DNA of 35,348 bases. Origin: Candidatus Nomurabacteria bacterium (GTDB lineage: Bacteria > Patescibacteriota > Minisyncoccia > Phycocordibacterales > UBA9973). Made by a program: the position numbers and the translations under genes. The stretch is from positions 1-35,348 of the forward strand of contig CALQYS010000008.1 of assembly GCA_943348755.1 (NCBI GenBank), given 5' to 3'. Of this stretch, positions 7,089 to 15,179 are shown piece after piece. The notes beneath the pieces are model-generated. The model was given only the letters and a program-made list of their open reading frames with translations. It was not told where the DNA came from and did not search any database. The first letter of the stretch is position 1, and each line of letters starts with the position of its first letter.

Positions 7089-7490
7089 ATGAAAGCATTT
7101 TTTAAAAATTACAGACAAGCTCCCAGGAAAGTTCGCCTAGTGGCCTCTCTAGTGAAAGGTAAGAACGTTGGTCAAGCAATTGTTGAGTTAGACTTCTTAG
7201 CAAAGCGCGCAGGGCTTCCGATCAAGAAGCTTTTACTTTCGGCTGTTGCCAACGCAAAGAACATGGGGTTAGATACAGAAAATTTATTTATAAAAGAGTT
7301 AAGGGTGGATAAAGGGATAGTGATGAAAAGGATGATGCCAGCAGCCATGGGCACAGGGCACAGGATCAACAAGCGCACCAGCCACTTGAATCTTCTTTTG
7401 GCGGAGAGGGTGATGCCAGTTAAGAAGTCAGCGCCGAAGGCCGAAAAGAAAATAAAAATAGTTAAGGCAAAGGAAGTAGTAAAAAAATAA
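7089..7490 (+). CDS. rplV: 50S ribosomal protein L22 (uL22)
   Basis: Lines the nascent-peptide tunnel. The core is recognisable from FKNYRQAPRKVRLVASLVKGKNVGQA through the beta-hairpin region (MKRMMPAAMGTGHRINKRTSHL). The length is 133 aa against about 110, because of a Lys-rich tail of roughly 20 residues. It sits in the canonical position between S19 and S3 (6-bp gap). Confidence 0.96.
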   Translation: MKAFFKNYRQAPRKVRLVASLVKGKNVGQAIVELDFLAKRAGLPIKKLLLSAVANAKNMGLDTENLFIKELRVDKGIVMKRMMPAAMGTGHRINKRTSHLNLLLAERVMPVKKSAPKAEKKIKIVKAKEVVKK

Positions 7491-7496
7491 AATTAT

Positions 7497-8240
7497 ATGT
7501 CAAAAATAGTACATCCATACGCACATAGATTGATCATTCTCCGAGACTGGAAGTCTCGCTGGTTTGCTGATCCCAAGAAGTATGTCTCTTATCTAAAGGG
7601 AGATGTCCTAATTCGCCAATACTTGGAAAAGAAATTACGTGGGATGTATGTTTCTACGATTGAGATAGAGCGAAGCCGAAAAGCGACTCGTTTCATCATT
7701 AAAACTTCTCGTCCAGGTCTTATCATCGGCCGAAGTGGTGAGGGTGCAGCCAAGCTTAAAGAAGAGATTCTAAAAAAGATGGATAGAATAAAGATTCCAC
7801 GTCCAGAAGATTTTAAACTAGAAATAGTAGAAGTGGCAAACCCAGAAGCAGATGCGGCCATAGTTGCATACATGATCGCCGAAGGACTTGAAAAGAGGTT
7901 GCCATATCGCCGAGTCATCAAGACTATTATCGAAAAGGTGATGACAGCCCGTGGAGTGGAGGGTGCCCGCGTTGTTCTCTCAGGCAGACTCGGAGGAGCA
8001 GACATTGCTCGTACAGAAGAGCTCAAGCGTGGAAGTATTCCGCTTCAGACTTTCCGCGCGGACATAGACTTCAAGCGAGAGCGAGCGACCATGTCTTATG
8101 GGGTTGTAGGTGTGAAAGTTTGGATATACCGAGGAAAGATATTTGCAGACAAGAAAGCAAAAACTGTTTTTAGTACAGAGGCATCGGCTGGGACTGAAGC
8201 ACAGTCAGTAAACAACAATAAAGCTATTAAATTAGATTAA
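7497..8240 (+). CDS. rpsC: 30S ribosomal protein S3 (uS3)
   Basis: Small-subunit protein at the mRNA entry channel, with helicase-like activity together with S4/S5. The 247-aa protein has the KH domain (RPGLIIGRSGEGAAKLKEEI, about residues 74-93) and the C-terminal domain with ARGVEGARVVLSGRLGGADIART and SYGVVGVKVWIYRG. A short poorly conserved tail follows. It lies in canonical order, with 4 bp to rplP. Confidence 0.98.
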   Translation: MSKIVHPYAHRLIILRDWKSRWFADPKKYVSYLKGDVLIRQYLEKKLRGMYVSTIEIERSRKATRFIIKTSRPGLIIGRSGEGAAKLKEEILKKMDRIKIPRPEDFKLEIVEVANPEADAAIVAYMIAEGLEKRLPYRRVIKTIIEKVMTARGVEGARVVLSGRLGGADIARTEELKRGSIPLQTFRADIDFKRERATMSYGVVGVKVWIYRGKIFADKKAKTVFSTEASAGTEAQSVNNNKAIKLD

Positions 8241-8244
8241 ATAT

Positions 8245-8673
8245 ATGTTAGTACCAAAGAAAGTAAAATTTAGAAAATGGCAGACCAAGCGTACAAACCC
8301 AAAAGCAATTGGGCCAGACACTAGGGGTAATAAGTTGGCCTTCGGTTCTTACGGGCTTAAGGCTACCACTCCTGCTCGTGTGCGATCTGTACAGATCGAA
8401 GCGGCTCGAAAAGTTATCGCTCGAACGCTGACCAAAGCTGGTAAATACTGGATTCGTATTTTTCCAGACCGTCCTTATACGGCTAAGCCTGCAGAAGTGG
8501 GCATGGGTAAGGGTAAGGGAGACCCGCAGGGTTACTGCTTCGATGTTTTTCCTGGACGCATCATTTTTGAAGTAGACGGAGTAGAAGAAAAAATTGCTCG
8601 TGAAGCATTACGAAAAGCCGGCAGTAAGTTGCCGATATCGGTGCGAATAATGTCCCGAGCCCACAGACAATAA
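8245..8673 (+). CDS. rplP: 50S ribosomal protein L16 (uL16)
   Basis: Organises the A-site tRNA binding region of the large subunit. At 142 aa the length is normal. Key segments are VKFRKWQTKR at the N-terminus, IEAARKVIARTLTKAGKYWIRIFPDRPYTAKPAEVGMGKGKGDPQG read in pieces along the middle, and a C-terminal LPISVRIMSR. It is 3 bp from rpmC. Confidence 0.97.
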   Translation: MLVPKKVKFRKWQTKRTNPKAIGPDTRGNKLAFGSYGLKATTPARVRSVQIEAARKVIARTLTKAGKYWIRIFPDRPYTAKPAEVGMGKGKGDPQGYCFDVFPGRIIFEVDGVEEKIAREALRKAGSKLPISVRIMSRAHRQ

Positions 8674-8676
8674 TTT

Positions 8677-8883
8677 ATGGCCAAAACAAAGAAAACTGAA
8701 AAGGAAAATCTGAAAGGTATGAAGCCAGCCGAGCTTAGTAAAAAACTTGCTATTTTACAAGAAAATGCAAGAGTTATAAGGTTCAAGGCGGAAGGTTCAA
8801 AATCAAAGAATGTAAAAGAGCTTCAGGCTTTAAGAAAAGACATAGCTCGAATTTTAACCGAAATTAACAGCAAGAAACAATAA
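8677..8883 (+). CDS. rpmC: 50S ribosomal protein L29 (uL29)
   Basis: Small two-helix protein at the tunnel exit. At 68 aa it has the usual length. The pattern is [24 protein letters not shown] followed by [17 protein letters not shown], matching L29's 'L..L...L..LRF' and 'R.IARI.T' features. It lies between L16 and S17 in the standard order. Confidence 0.93.
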   Translation: MAKTKKTEKENLKGMKPAELSKKLAILQENARVIRFKAEGSKSKNVKELQALRKDIARILTEINSKKQ

Positions 8884-8887
8884 AAAT

Positions 8888-9151
8888 ATGCCAAAGAAAG
8901 TACAAGAACAGAATACAGAAAACAAAGGCAACATCTTAAAGGGTGTGGTTGTTTCAGATAAGATGCAAAAGACTGTCGTTGTTTCCGTTTCCAGATTTAT
9001 CAAGCATCCACTTTATGGTAAATATTATAAAGTCAGTAAAAAGTATAAGGCTCACGATGAAGATAATAAATACAAAATAGGGGATGAAGTAGAAATAGTA
9101 GAGACAAAACCGATTTCTAAAGATAAAAAATTTAAAGTAGTCGTTAAATAA
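8888..9151 (+). CDS. rpsQ: 30S ribosomal protein S17 (uS17)
   Basis: OB-fold primary 16S rRNA-binding protein. The 87-aa length is typical. [30 protein letters not shown] and the following [25 protein letters not shown] are diagnostic. The first roughly 15 residues (Gln/Glu/Asn-rich) are an unconserved tail. It is 6 bp from rplN. Confidence 0.97.
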   Translation: MPKKVQEQNTENKGNILKGVVVSDKMQKTVVVSVSRFIKHPLYGKYYKVSKKYKAHDEDNKYKIGDEVEIVETKPISKDKKFKVVVK

Positions 9152-9157
9152 ACATTT

Positions 9158-9529
9158 ATGATACAACCAAGAACATTAGTAAAGATAGCGGACAATGCCG
9201 GAGGAACACTCGGAGCGGTCTTTAAGGTTTTAGGTTCTTCTAAGAAAAGATACGCGACTCTCGGTGAAGAAGTGGTTATTTCTGTCAAAATAGCGACCCC
9301 TCGAAAGGGCGTGAAGAAGAAGGATGTACATCAGGCAGTCGTTGTGCGTACTCGCGCTGCTTATAGGAGAAAAGATGGTTCTTATATACGTTTTGATGAC
9401 AACGCAGTAGTGCTTTTAGAAAAGGGCAAGAAAGATCCTAAAGCAGGACGTGTTTTCGGTCCAATGCCAAGAGAGCTTGCCGAGAAAGGATATCAAAAGA
9501 TAATTTCCTTAGCGCAGGAAGTAATTTAA
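9158..9529 (+). CDS. rplN: 50S ribosomal protein L14 (uL14)
   Basis: Forms an intersubunit bridge. At 123 aa the length is exact for the family. MIQPRTLVKIADNAGGTLG at the start and RFDDNAVVLL...GRVFGPMPRELAEKGYQKIISLAQEVI at the end are diagnostic. Position between S17 and L24 is canonical, with 5 bp to rplX. Confidence 0.98.
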   Translation: MIQPRTLVKIADNAGGTLGAVFKVLGSSKKRYATLGEEVVISVKIATPRKGVKKKDVHQAVVVRTRAAYRRKDGSYIRFDDNAVVLLEKGKKDPKAGRVFGPMPRELAEKGYQKIISLAQEVI

Positions 9530-9534
9530 ATAAA

Positions 9535-9753
9535 ATGAAAATAAAAAAAGGAGACAATGTAACAGTCATAACCGGCAAAGATAAAGGTAAAAAAGGGAAA
9601 GTTGCCCGTGTTTTAGTGAGTGAGAATAAAGTTATTGTCGAAGGAATCAACATGATGAAAAAGCACCAGCGTCCAAGGAAGTCTGGTGAAAAGGGCAGTA
9701 TGAAAGATATCGAAATGCCAATAGACGCTTCGAATGTTAAAAAATCAGCATAA
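9535..9753 (+). CDS. rplX: 50S ribosomal protein L24 (uL24), short form
   Basis: Assembly initiator of the large subunit. The KOW motif is clear at the N-terminus (KKGDNVTVITGKDKGKKGKVARVL), followed by VEGINMMKKHQRPRK and the IDASNVKK strand. The protein is only 72 aa where about 100 is usual, so the C-terminal beta segment is missing. The frame ends cleanly just before rplE, so no sequencing frameshift is evident. Confidence 0.94.
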   Translation: MKIKKGDNVTVITGKDKGKKGKVARVLVSENKVIVEGINMMKKHQRPRKSGEKGSMKDIEMPIDASNVKKSA

Positions 9754-9757
9754 ATAT

Positions 9758-10321
9758 ATGAAACACTTAACTGTAAAAGAAAAAGAAGCAGTAGTTTTCG
9801 AGAAGATGAAAAATACTTTTCATTACAAAAACGTCATGGCTGCTCCAAAGATGGAAAAGGTGGTGGTAAATGTCGGTACAGGAACAGCTATTAAAAAAGA
9901 TAAAAATAAAAATGACGCCATCTCTCTGCGTCTAGCAAAAATAACTGGTCAAAAAGCTTCGACACGAGGTGCTAAGCAGTCAGTCGCATCTTTTAAAACT
10001 CGAAAAGGCGACCCGATAGGTATCGTTGCTACTCTTCGTGGTAAGAGAATGTATGCTTTTCTAGAAAAGTTGATCAACGTAGCGCTCCCTCGTACTAAGG
10101 ACTTCCGTGGAATTAGTCCAAAATCAGTGGACAATATCGGCAACCTCTCTATTGGTATTAAAGAACACACGATTTTCCCTGAAACAGCTGATGAAGACAT
10201 TCGTGATGTGTTTGGTCTCTCTATTACCCTTGTTTCTAAAGCAAAAAATAAAAAAGAAGGCGCTGCCTTTTTTGAGCTACTCGGTATTCCTTTCAAAAAG
10301 GAGGAAACAACCAAGAAATAA
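9758..10321 (+). CDS. rplE: 50S ribosomal protein L5 (uL5)
   Basis: Contacts 5S rRNA and P-site tRNA. The frame is open from 9734 inside rplX, but the ATG at 9758 just after the rplX stop is taken as the start (188 aa). Family features are YKNVMAAPKMEKVVVNVG, a TGQKASTRGAKQSVASFKTRKGDPIG run in the middle, and IGIKEHTIFPE near the end. It is the last gene of the second ribosomal unit: two non-ribosomal genes follow. Confidence 0.97.
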   Translation: MKHLTVKEKEAVVFEKMKNTFHYKNVMAAPKMEKVVVNVGTGTAIKKDKNKNDAISLRLAKITGQKASTRGAKQSVASFKTRKGDPIGIVATLRGKRMYAFLEKLINVALPRTKDFRGISPKSVDNIGNLSIGIKEHTIFPETADEDIRDVFGLSITLVSKAKNKKEGAAFFELLGIPFKKEETTKK

Positions 10322-10349
10322 AGTTATTTTCGGAGGATCTTGTTGAATG

Positions 10350-10377
10350 TTGCCTTACAGCTAGGATGTAATATAAT
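10350..10377 (+). promoter_or_regulatory. Promoter of the 134-aa membrane protein
   Basis: TTGCCT (10350-10355), 16-bp spacer, TATAAT (10372-10377). The -10 ends 6 nt before the ATG at 10384, so transcription is predicted to begin at the start codon (leaderless mRNA). Confidence 0.7.
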
Positions 10378-10383
10378 ACATCC

Positions 10384-10788
10384 ATGCCTCCGGACATGAA
10401 AACACCCAATAATTCTGAGATTGATCAAGCCCTGAAGGAGTTTGAGGCTCAGTCTGGGGCGGGAGCAGTCCCAAAATCCCCCGAAGCTTTAAAGACTTCA
10501 GATGTTCCAAGGACAGCACCTTCTGGAATAAGTTTTGAAACTGACACTTATAGATCAGAAAATATAGACGACCAAGTCCCGGTCTCTAAGATGGTTAAGC
10601 TTGTGATAAAATGGTCTGGAGGTGCCATCAAGGAACAAAGGCAGGCCGAATATGTGCTTCTGGCTTTCTCAGTAGTGGTGTTTCTTTTCTCTTTGTATCT
10701 ATTTTTTGGTCAGAGTTCAAGTAAACCCAAAAATCCGGAATCATCCTTTGAACAAATATTGCGTTCACGTTCAGGCTTAGCTAAGTAG
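10384..10788 (+). CDS. Hypothetical single-pass membrane protein, 134 aa
   Basis: No family recognised. The first roughly 80 residues are polar and probably disordered (Pro/Ser/Glu-rich). One membrane helix lies at about residues 91-112 (YVLLAFSVVVFLFSLYLFFG) and a short Ser-rich tail follows. A Met five codons in is an alternative start, but the TATAAT spacing favours 10384. It is followed 8 bp later by a type IV prepilin, so the pair may act together at the membrane. Both genes interrupt the normal L5-S14 junction. Confidence 0.6.
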   Translation: MPPDMKTPNNSEIDQALKEFEAQSGAGAVPKSPEALKTSDVPRTAPSGISFETDTYRSENIDDQVPVSKMVKLVIKWSGGAIKEQRQAEYVLLAFSVVVFLFSLYLFFGQSSSKPKNPESSFEQILRSRSGLAK

Positions 10789-10796
10789 CAACTTTA

Positions 10797-11246
10797 ATGA
10801 TTTTTCAAAAATACAAATCAAAAGGATTCACGTTAGTAGAACTTATGGTTGTGGTTAGTATCATTAGTTTATTAGCAAGTATCATACTTACTAGTTTGAG
10901 TGATGCCCGTGCCAAATCTCGAGATAGTAAAAGGGTGCAGACGATGGTGTCTATAAGAACTGCGGTAGAACTGTACAGGACGGCGGCAAGTACAAATGAT
11001 AGTTATCCTGATTCAATTGCAGTTTTGAAAAGCACTGTTATGCCAAATTTAGTAGAAGATGGAACAATATTTTATTTTAGTCCTAGTCAAATAGCGTCTT
11101 TTAGAGGCACCATTATTGGTTGTGGAAATCCAACACAAGTTTCATATTTAATATATACTGGTACAGTTGAAAGAACAATTAAATTGCCTTTAATTTATAT
11201 GGGTACATCGCCAGTTCAAGGTTGGTATTGTCTTGGTACAAATTAA
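10797..11246 (+). CDS. Type IV pilin / pseudopilin-like protein
   Basis: The N-terminus carries a class III prepilin signal: a short basic leader ending in Gly10, then FTLVELMVVVSIISLLASIIL, with the conserved Glu at position 5 of the mature protein. Prepilin peptidase would cut after Gly10, and the hydrophobic helix anchors or packs the subunit in a pilus. The remaining roughly 110 residues form a small globular head with two Cys (GCGN and WYCLG) that could form a disulfide. At 149 aa it fits minor pilins. No pilus assembly gene is nearby. A weak TTGCGT/TAAGTA promoter (10759-10787) may precede it. Confidence 0.85.
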   Translation: MIFQKYKSKGFTLVELMVVVSIISLLASIILTSLSDARAKSRDSKRVQTMVSIRTAVELYRTAASTNDSYPDSIAVLKSTVMPNLVEDGTIFYFSPSQIASFRGTIIGCGNPTQVSYLIYTGTVERTIKLPLIYMGTSPVQGWYCLGTN

Positions 11247-11247
11247 T

Positions 11248-11276
11248 TTGACTAAAAGGCTTTAATTTGCTAGTAT
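11248..11276 (+). promoter_or_regulatory. Promoter of the rpsN-secY unit
   Basis: TTGACT (11248-11253), 17-bp spacer, TAGTAT (11271-11276), with the TTTGC extension before the -10 shared with the tuf and rpsS promoters. Predicted +1 about 11283, leaving a leader of about 108 nt that contains a stem CTTCA-TTTT-TGAAG (11326-11339). Confidence 0.7.
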
Positions 11277-11390
11277 TGAGAGCAAGGTGAATAAACCTCA
11301 GTTAATCCATTTTTCTCCTTTGATTCTTCATTTTTGAAGGGTTAAAGAAAAAAAGTGAGATATTACAGGGTTTACCCGGAATTATTTTTT

Positions 11391-11576
11391 ATGGCCAAAA
11401 CATCAGTTATCGCAAGATCACTCAAGAAGCCCAAGTTTAGCACTCGAAAGAAAAATCGATGTTTTCGCTGTGGGCGAGGTAATGCTTTCATGCGAGATTT
11501 CGGAGTTTGTCGTATATGTTTTAGAGAATTAGCAAATGAGGGAATGCTGCCAGGCGTCCGCAAATCAAGCTGGTAA
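11391..11576 (+). CDS. rpsN: 30S ribosomal protein S14, zinc-binding type (uS14)
   Basis: Small-subunit head protein. From ATG 11391 it is 61 aa, the exact length of the short zinc form, with Cys24-x2-Cys27 and Cys40-x2-Cys43. An upstream in-frame GTG (11355) would add 12 unconserved residues and is rejected. It ends with the family's [11 protein letters not shown]. It opens the third ribosomal unit. Confidence 0.97.
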   Translation: MAKTSVIARSLKKPKFSTRKKNRCFRCGRGNAFMRDFGVCRICFRELANEGMLPGVRKSSW

Positions 11577-11581
11577 AATTT

Positions 11582-11968
11582 ATGGATCCAATTTCAAACA
11601 TGTTGATAGTGATGAAGAATGGCAGCCTTGCGGGCAAGGAGTCTGTACTGCTTCCGTATTCAAAAATAAGGAATGCTATCTTGGAATGCTTAAAGCAAGA
11701 AGGCTACGTGGCCTCTGTTGCCAAGAAGGTTAGAAAAGACCAACCAGTACTTGAAGTTGGGTTAGTTTACAATGAAGCTAAACCAAAAATCACTGAAGTG
11801 GAAAGAATTTCTAAACAATCCAAGCGTGTGTATTTTGGTATGAAAGACATTCATTCAGTCAGAAGTGGGTCCGGTTTACTCGTACTTTCTACACCGAAGG
11901 GGATTTTATCAGGCAAAGCTGCCCGAGTAGAGCATGTAGGCGGTGAAGCGTTGTTTAGGATTTGGTAG
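11582..11968 (+). CDS. rpsH: 30S ribosomal protein S8 (uS8)
   Basis: Central 16S rRNA-binding protein. The 128-aa length is normal. MDPISNMLIVMKNGSLAGKESVLLPYSKI and the C-terminal GLLVLSTPKGILSGKAARVEHVGGEALFRIW match the family. S8 autoregulates the spc operon in enterobacteria; I did not identify an S8 site in the leader here. It is 5 bp after rpsN. Confidence 0.97.
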   Translation: MDPISNMLIVMKNGSLAGKESVLLPYSKIRNAILECLKQEGYVASVAKKVRKDQPVLEVGLVYNEAKPKITEVERISKQSKRVYFGMKDIHSVRSGSGLLVLSTPKGILSGKAARVEHVGGEALFRIW

Positions 11969-11992
11969 TTTTTTTGGTAATAAAATAAATTT

Positions 11993-12526
11993 ATGAGCAG
12001 AATAGGTAAACAAGAAATATTAATACCAGATGGAATCAAAGTCACACAAAATGGGGGTGTTTTGACCGTAGTGGGCCCAAAAGGAACGATCAAGAAAACT
12101 TTCAGAGATGATATCACTATCACTATAAATGATAAATCTATTTCTCTAAATGTAAAAAGAAATGATAAATTTTCCAAATCACTTTGGGGCACTTATGCTG
12201 CGCATATCAAAAACATGATCGCTGGTGTAGTTACTCCTTATCAGAAAAAACTAATATTGGAAGGTGTGGGGTACAAGTCTGAGGTCAAAGGCAAAGAGTT
12301 CAACTTTGCCCTAGGTTTTTCTCATCCAGTTATTGTCAAAATACCAGAAGGTATCACTGCCACGGCTGATAAAAACAACATTACAATTATCGGAATCGAC
12401 AAAGAGTTAGTCGGAAGTTTTACCGCAGCCATTCGGGCTTTGAAAAAGGGTGAGCCTTATAAAGGTAAGGGTATGCGTTACGAAGATGAAGTCATCAGAC
12501 GCAAGCAAGGCAAGAAAACAGTCTAA
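11993..12526 (+). CDS. rplF: 50S ribosomal protein L6 (uL6)
   Basis: Large-subunit protein near the sarcin-ricin loop. The 177-aa protein has two similar domains. MSRIGKQEILIPDGIKVT at the start and the C-terminal PEPYKGKG-like motif, here GEPYKGKGMRYEDEVIRRKQGK, are diagnostic. It lies in canonical order after rpsH. Confidence 0.98.
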   Translation: MSRIGKQEILIPDGIKVTQNGGVLTVVGPKGTIKKTFRDDITITINDKSISLNVKRNDKFSKSLWGTYAAHIKNMIAGVVTPYQKKLILEGVGYKSEVKGKEFNFALGFSHPVIVKIPEGITATADKNNITIIGIDKELVGSFTAAIRALKKGEPYKGKGMRYEDEVIRRKQGKKTV

Positions 12527-12541
12527 GGATATTAAAATACC

Positions 12542-12895
12542 ATGCAAAACAAAAATAAAAACAAAGATACAAAAAGACTAAGATTAAAAAAGAGAATTCG
12601 GGTCAAAATCCGAGGTACAGAAGAGCGTCCAAGACTTACTATATTTCGTTCAAATAAATTTATATATGCACAAGTTGTAAATGATATGACTGGTAAAACT
12701 CTTGCACAAGCAAGCGATATTAAGGTAAAGAAGGGGACAAAGACTGAACGAGCCAAGGAGGTGGGTAAGATGATCGGGGAAGTTTGCAAGGGGGCTAAGA
12801 TTTCTAAAGTTGTTTTTGATCGAAATGGATTTAAGTACACTGGAAGAATAAAGTTAGTAGCGGACGCGGCTCGAGCTGCCGGTCTACAATTTTAG
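12542..12895 (+). CDS. rplR: 50S ribosomal protein L18 (uL18)
   Basis: 5S rRNA-binding protein. 117 aa, normal for the family. A basic N-terminal stretch leads into RIRVKIRGTEERPRLTIFRSNKFIYAQV in pieces, and FDRNGFKYTGRIKLVADAAR near the C-terminus is diagnostic. It is located between L6 and S5 as usual. Confidence 0.97.
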   Translation: MQNKNKNKDTKRLRLKKRIRVKIRGTEERPRLTIFRSNKFIYAQVVNDMTGKTLAQASDIKVKKGTKTERAKEVGKMIGEVCKGAKISKVVFDRNGFKYTGRIKLVADAARAAGLQF

Positions 12896-12918
12896 TCAAT
12901 TTTATTTGATAAATTATT

Positions 12919-13512
12919 ATGGAAAAAGCAAAAGACAACATAAGAGAAAAGAAGGGTAATAATCGTAAGGGTTCGTCTTTTGGGCGACCAAAACCTGAAT
13001 TTGATCAAAAGATCGTAAACATTCGTCGTGTTACTCGCGTGGTGGCTGGTGGACGCCGATTTTCTTTTTCTGTGGCACTTGTGGCAGGAGATAAAAAGGG
13101 TTCTGTGGGCTTGGGCCTAGGAAAGGCTGGAGATACGGCTCTCGCAATAAATAAGGCAGTTAGGAATGCAAAGAAGAATATGATTAGACTCAATTTAACT
13201 AAAACCATGTCAATTCCGCATGAAGTTTATGCTAAATTCTCAAGTTCGAAGGTGTTAATCATGCCCAACAAGGGTCGTGGGCTTGTCGCGGGTTCCGTCA
13301 TTCGAGATATAGTCAAACTCTCTGGTATGAAAGACGTTACAGGGAAAATTATATCTAACAGCAAGAACAAATTAAACAACGCCAAAGCTGTAATGGAAGC
13401 ACTAAAAATCATTTCCTCGAAATACGCAAAACCAATTCCTGAGAATGTTGTTATTGCCAACAAAGAAGTTCCGCTAGAAGCAGCTGTGTCGGAAATTCCC
13501 AAAGAAGAATAA
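12919..13512 (+). CDS. rpsE: 30S ribosomal protein S5 (uS5)
   Basis: Small-subunit protein involved in mRNA entry and decoding accuracy. 197 aa. The double-stranded RNA-binding N domain shows VVAGGRRFSFSVALVAGDKKGSVGLGLGKA, and the C domain shows KVLIMPNKGRGLVAGSVIRDIVKLSGMKDV. The next gene is rplO directly: rpmD (L30), which usually lies here, is absent, a hallmark of CPR bacteria. Confidence 0.98.
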   Translation: MEKAKDNIREKKGNNRKGSSFGRPKPEFDQKIVNIRRVTRVVAGGRRFSFSVALVAGDKKGSVGLGLGKAGDTALAINKAVRNAKKNMIRLNLTKTMSIPHEVYAKFSSSKVLIMPNKGRGLVAGSVIRDIVKLSGMKDVTGKIISNSKNKLNNAKAVMEALKIISSKYAKPIPENVVIANKEVPLEAAVSEIPKEE

Positions 13513-13517
13513 ATTTT

Positions 13518-13829
13518 ATGCAAATACATAATTTAAAAAGAATTCATAAGAATAAAGGAGATAGACTGGTAGGCCGTGGAGGCCGACGTGGTAAAACCGC
13601 TGGACGTGGAGGTAAGGGGCAAACAGCTCGTTCGGGTAACAAGCGTCGTCCAGAACTCCGTGATATCATTAAAAGGTTGCCTAAAAATCGTGGTTATCAG
13701 TTTAAGTCTATTCAAAACGCTTATGTGGTAAATGGTGATAAACTTGCATCTAAGGGGGAAAAGTTTTCTGAGCTTCGTAAGCGTCTTAGCATAAAGGGCA
13801 AGAAGATATTGATTAATAGAAGTAAATAA
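13518..13829 (+). CDS. rplO: 50S ribosomal protein L15 (uL15), C-terminally short
   Basis: Late-assembly large-subunit protein. The N-terminal tail with GRGGRRGKTAGRGGKGQTARSG is diagnostic and is followed by RLPKNRGYQFKS. The protein stops at 103 aa where about 145 is usual, ending just where the conserved C-terminal segment would begin. secY starts 25 bp later, so there is no room for a frameshifted remainder. Confidence 0.94.
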   Translation: MQIHNLKRIHKNKGDRLVGRGGRRGKTAGRGGKGQTARSGNKRRPELRDIIKRLPKNRGYQFKSIQNAYVVNGDKLASKGEKFSELRKRLSIKGKKILINRSK

Positions 13830-13854
13830 GCGTTCTGCCTATTAAAAAATAAAT

Positions 13855-15141
13855 ATGCAAAATTTTTTAAATAAAATAAAATTAGTCTGGACAGATACTA
13901 GTCTACGAAAAAAGGTTTTGTTTGTCTTTTTTTCCTTGATACTTTTTCGTTTGCTAGCAGCTATCCCGATCCCGGGTATCGATACTCTCGAGCTTAGCCG
14001 CTTCCTATCCAACAATCAATTTTTCGGTATTCTCAACATATTCTCTGGAGGTGGATTAACGAATCTCTCTATTATAATGCTCGGTGTTGGTCCATATATC
14101 ACTGGCTCGATCATCATGCAGCTTTTGACCATCATGGTACCTGCTCTTAAAAAGATTTATCACGAAGAAGGGGAAGCTGGAAGAAAGAAATTTACTCAAT
14201 ACGGAAGGTTGCTGACTGTTCCTCTCGCGGCTCTTCAAGGGTTTGCACTTTTGGCTATTCTTGAAAGTCAGAATATTTTAGTTAATTTGACGGTTTTTGA
14301 TCGTATTACTAATCTGATCATTGTGGTCGCTGGATCTGTGTTACTTATGTGGATTGGCGAGCTTGTATCTGAGTTTGGTATTGGCAACGGAGTGTCATTG
14401 ATAATCTTTGCAGGTATTGTCTCTAGGCTTCCTAGTGTGATCGGTAATTTTGTTTTTACCTACATTTATCCTACGTTTGATTCTAGTATTCTCCCGATGT
14501 TGATCGGGTTCGTCGCATTTGGTCTGCTTGTTATTGCCGGCATTGTCCTTGTGACTGAAGCTGAACGTCCTATTCCCGTCACTTATGCAAAGCGTGTCCG
14601 GGGTATGAAAATGTATGGTGGAGGCTCAACGTATTTACCGCTACGAGTTAACCAAGCTGGAGTCATCCCTATCATCTTCGCTCTTTCCATTCTTCTTTTC
14701 CCACAAATGATCGGCACCTTCTTGGCTCGTTTTAGTAATGCCATCGTCTCAAAGATTTCTCATTTTCTCCTTTCCTTTACTCAGACTTCGACACTTTACG
14801 CAGTGTTATATTTCGTTTTGGTTTTCGTTTTTACTTACTTCTACACTGCTGTCACTTTTGATCCAGAGGCTTTGTCTACAAATTTACAGAAGAATGGTGC
14901 ATTTATCCCAGGTATTCGCCCTGGCATATCGACTTCAGAGTATATTTCTAAAGTCTTAAGTCGCATCACGCTTCTCGGCGCGGCTTTCCTTGGATTTATC
15001 GCGATCTTGCCTTTAATCATGCAACACCTCACAGGTATCACTTCTCTTGCTTTGGGTGGCACCTCGATACTTATCGTCGTCTCTGTCGTCCTTGATCTCA
15101 TGAAAAAAGTAGACTCTCAGATCTCCATGAGGGAGTACTAA
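13855..15141 (+). CDS. secY: Preprotein translocase subunit SecY
   Basis: Forms the membrane channel for protein secretion. The 428-aa length is normal, with about ten membrane helices. The plug-region pattern is recognisable (RLLAAIPIPGID...NIFSGGGLTNLSIIMLGVGPYI in pieces), as are the cytoplasmic loop YAKRVRGMKMYGGGSTYLPLRVNQAGVIP and the C-terminal PGIRPG. It is the last gene of the spc unit; a new promoter precedes adk. Confidence 0.98.
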   Translation: MQNFLNKIKLVWTDTSLRKKVLFVFFSLILFRLLAAIPIPGIDTLELSRFLSNNQFFGILNIFSGGGLTNLSIIMLGVGPYITGSIIMQLLTIMVPALKKIYHEEGEAGRKKFTQYGRLLTVPLAALQGFALLAILESQNILVNLTVFDRITNLIIVVAGSVLLMWIGELVSEFGIGNGVSLIIFAGIVSRLPSVIGNFVFTYIYPTFDSSILPMLIGFVAFGLLVIAGIVLVTEAERPIPVTYAKRVRGMKMYGGGSTYLPLRVNQAGVIPIIFALSILLFPQMIGTFLARFSNAIVSKISHFLLSFTQTSTLYAVLYFVLVFVFTYFYTAVTFDPEALSTNLQKNGAFIPGIRPGISTSEYISKVLSRITLLGAAFLGFIAILPLIMQHLTGITSLALGGTSILIVVSVVLDLMKKVDSQISMREY

Positions 15142-15144
15142 TCC

Positions 15145-15173
15145 TTGATTTTCAAGCATAATTTGTGTATTCT
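15145..15173 (+). promoter_or_regulatory. Promoter of adk
   Basis: TTGATT (15145-15150), 17-bp spacer, TATTCT (15168-15173). The -10 ends 6 nt before the ATG at 15180, predicting a leaderless message. Confidence 0.5.
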
Positions 15174-15179
15174 TTTGAT

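Noticed and set aside
9734-9757. Earlier start of rplE inside rplX
   Set aside because: It would overlap rplX by 20 bases; the ATG at 9758 fits the normal L5 N-terminus.
15165-15179. GTG start of adk
   Set aside because: It lies on the -10 element; ATG 15180 places the P-loop at the usual distance from the N-terminus.
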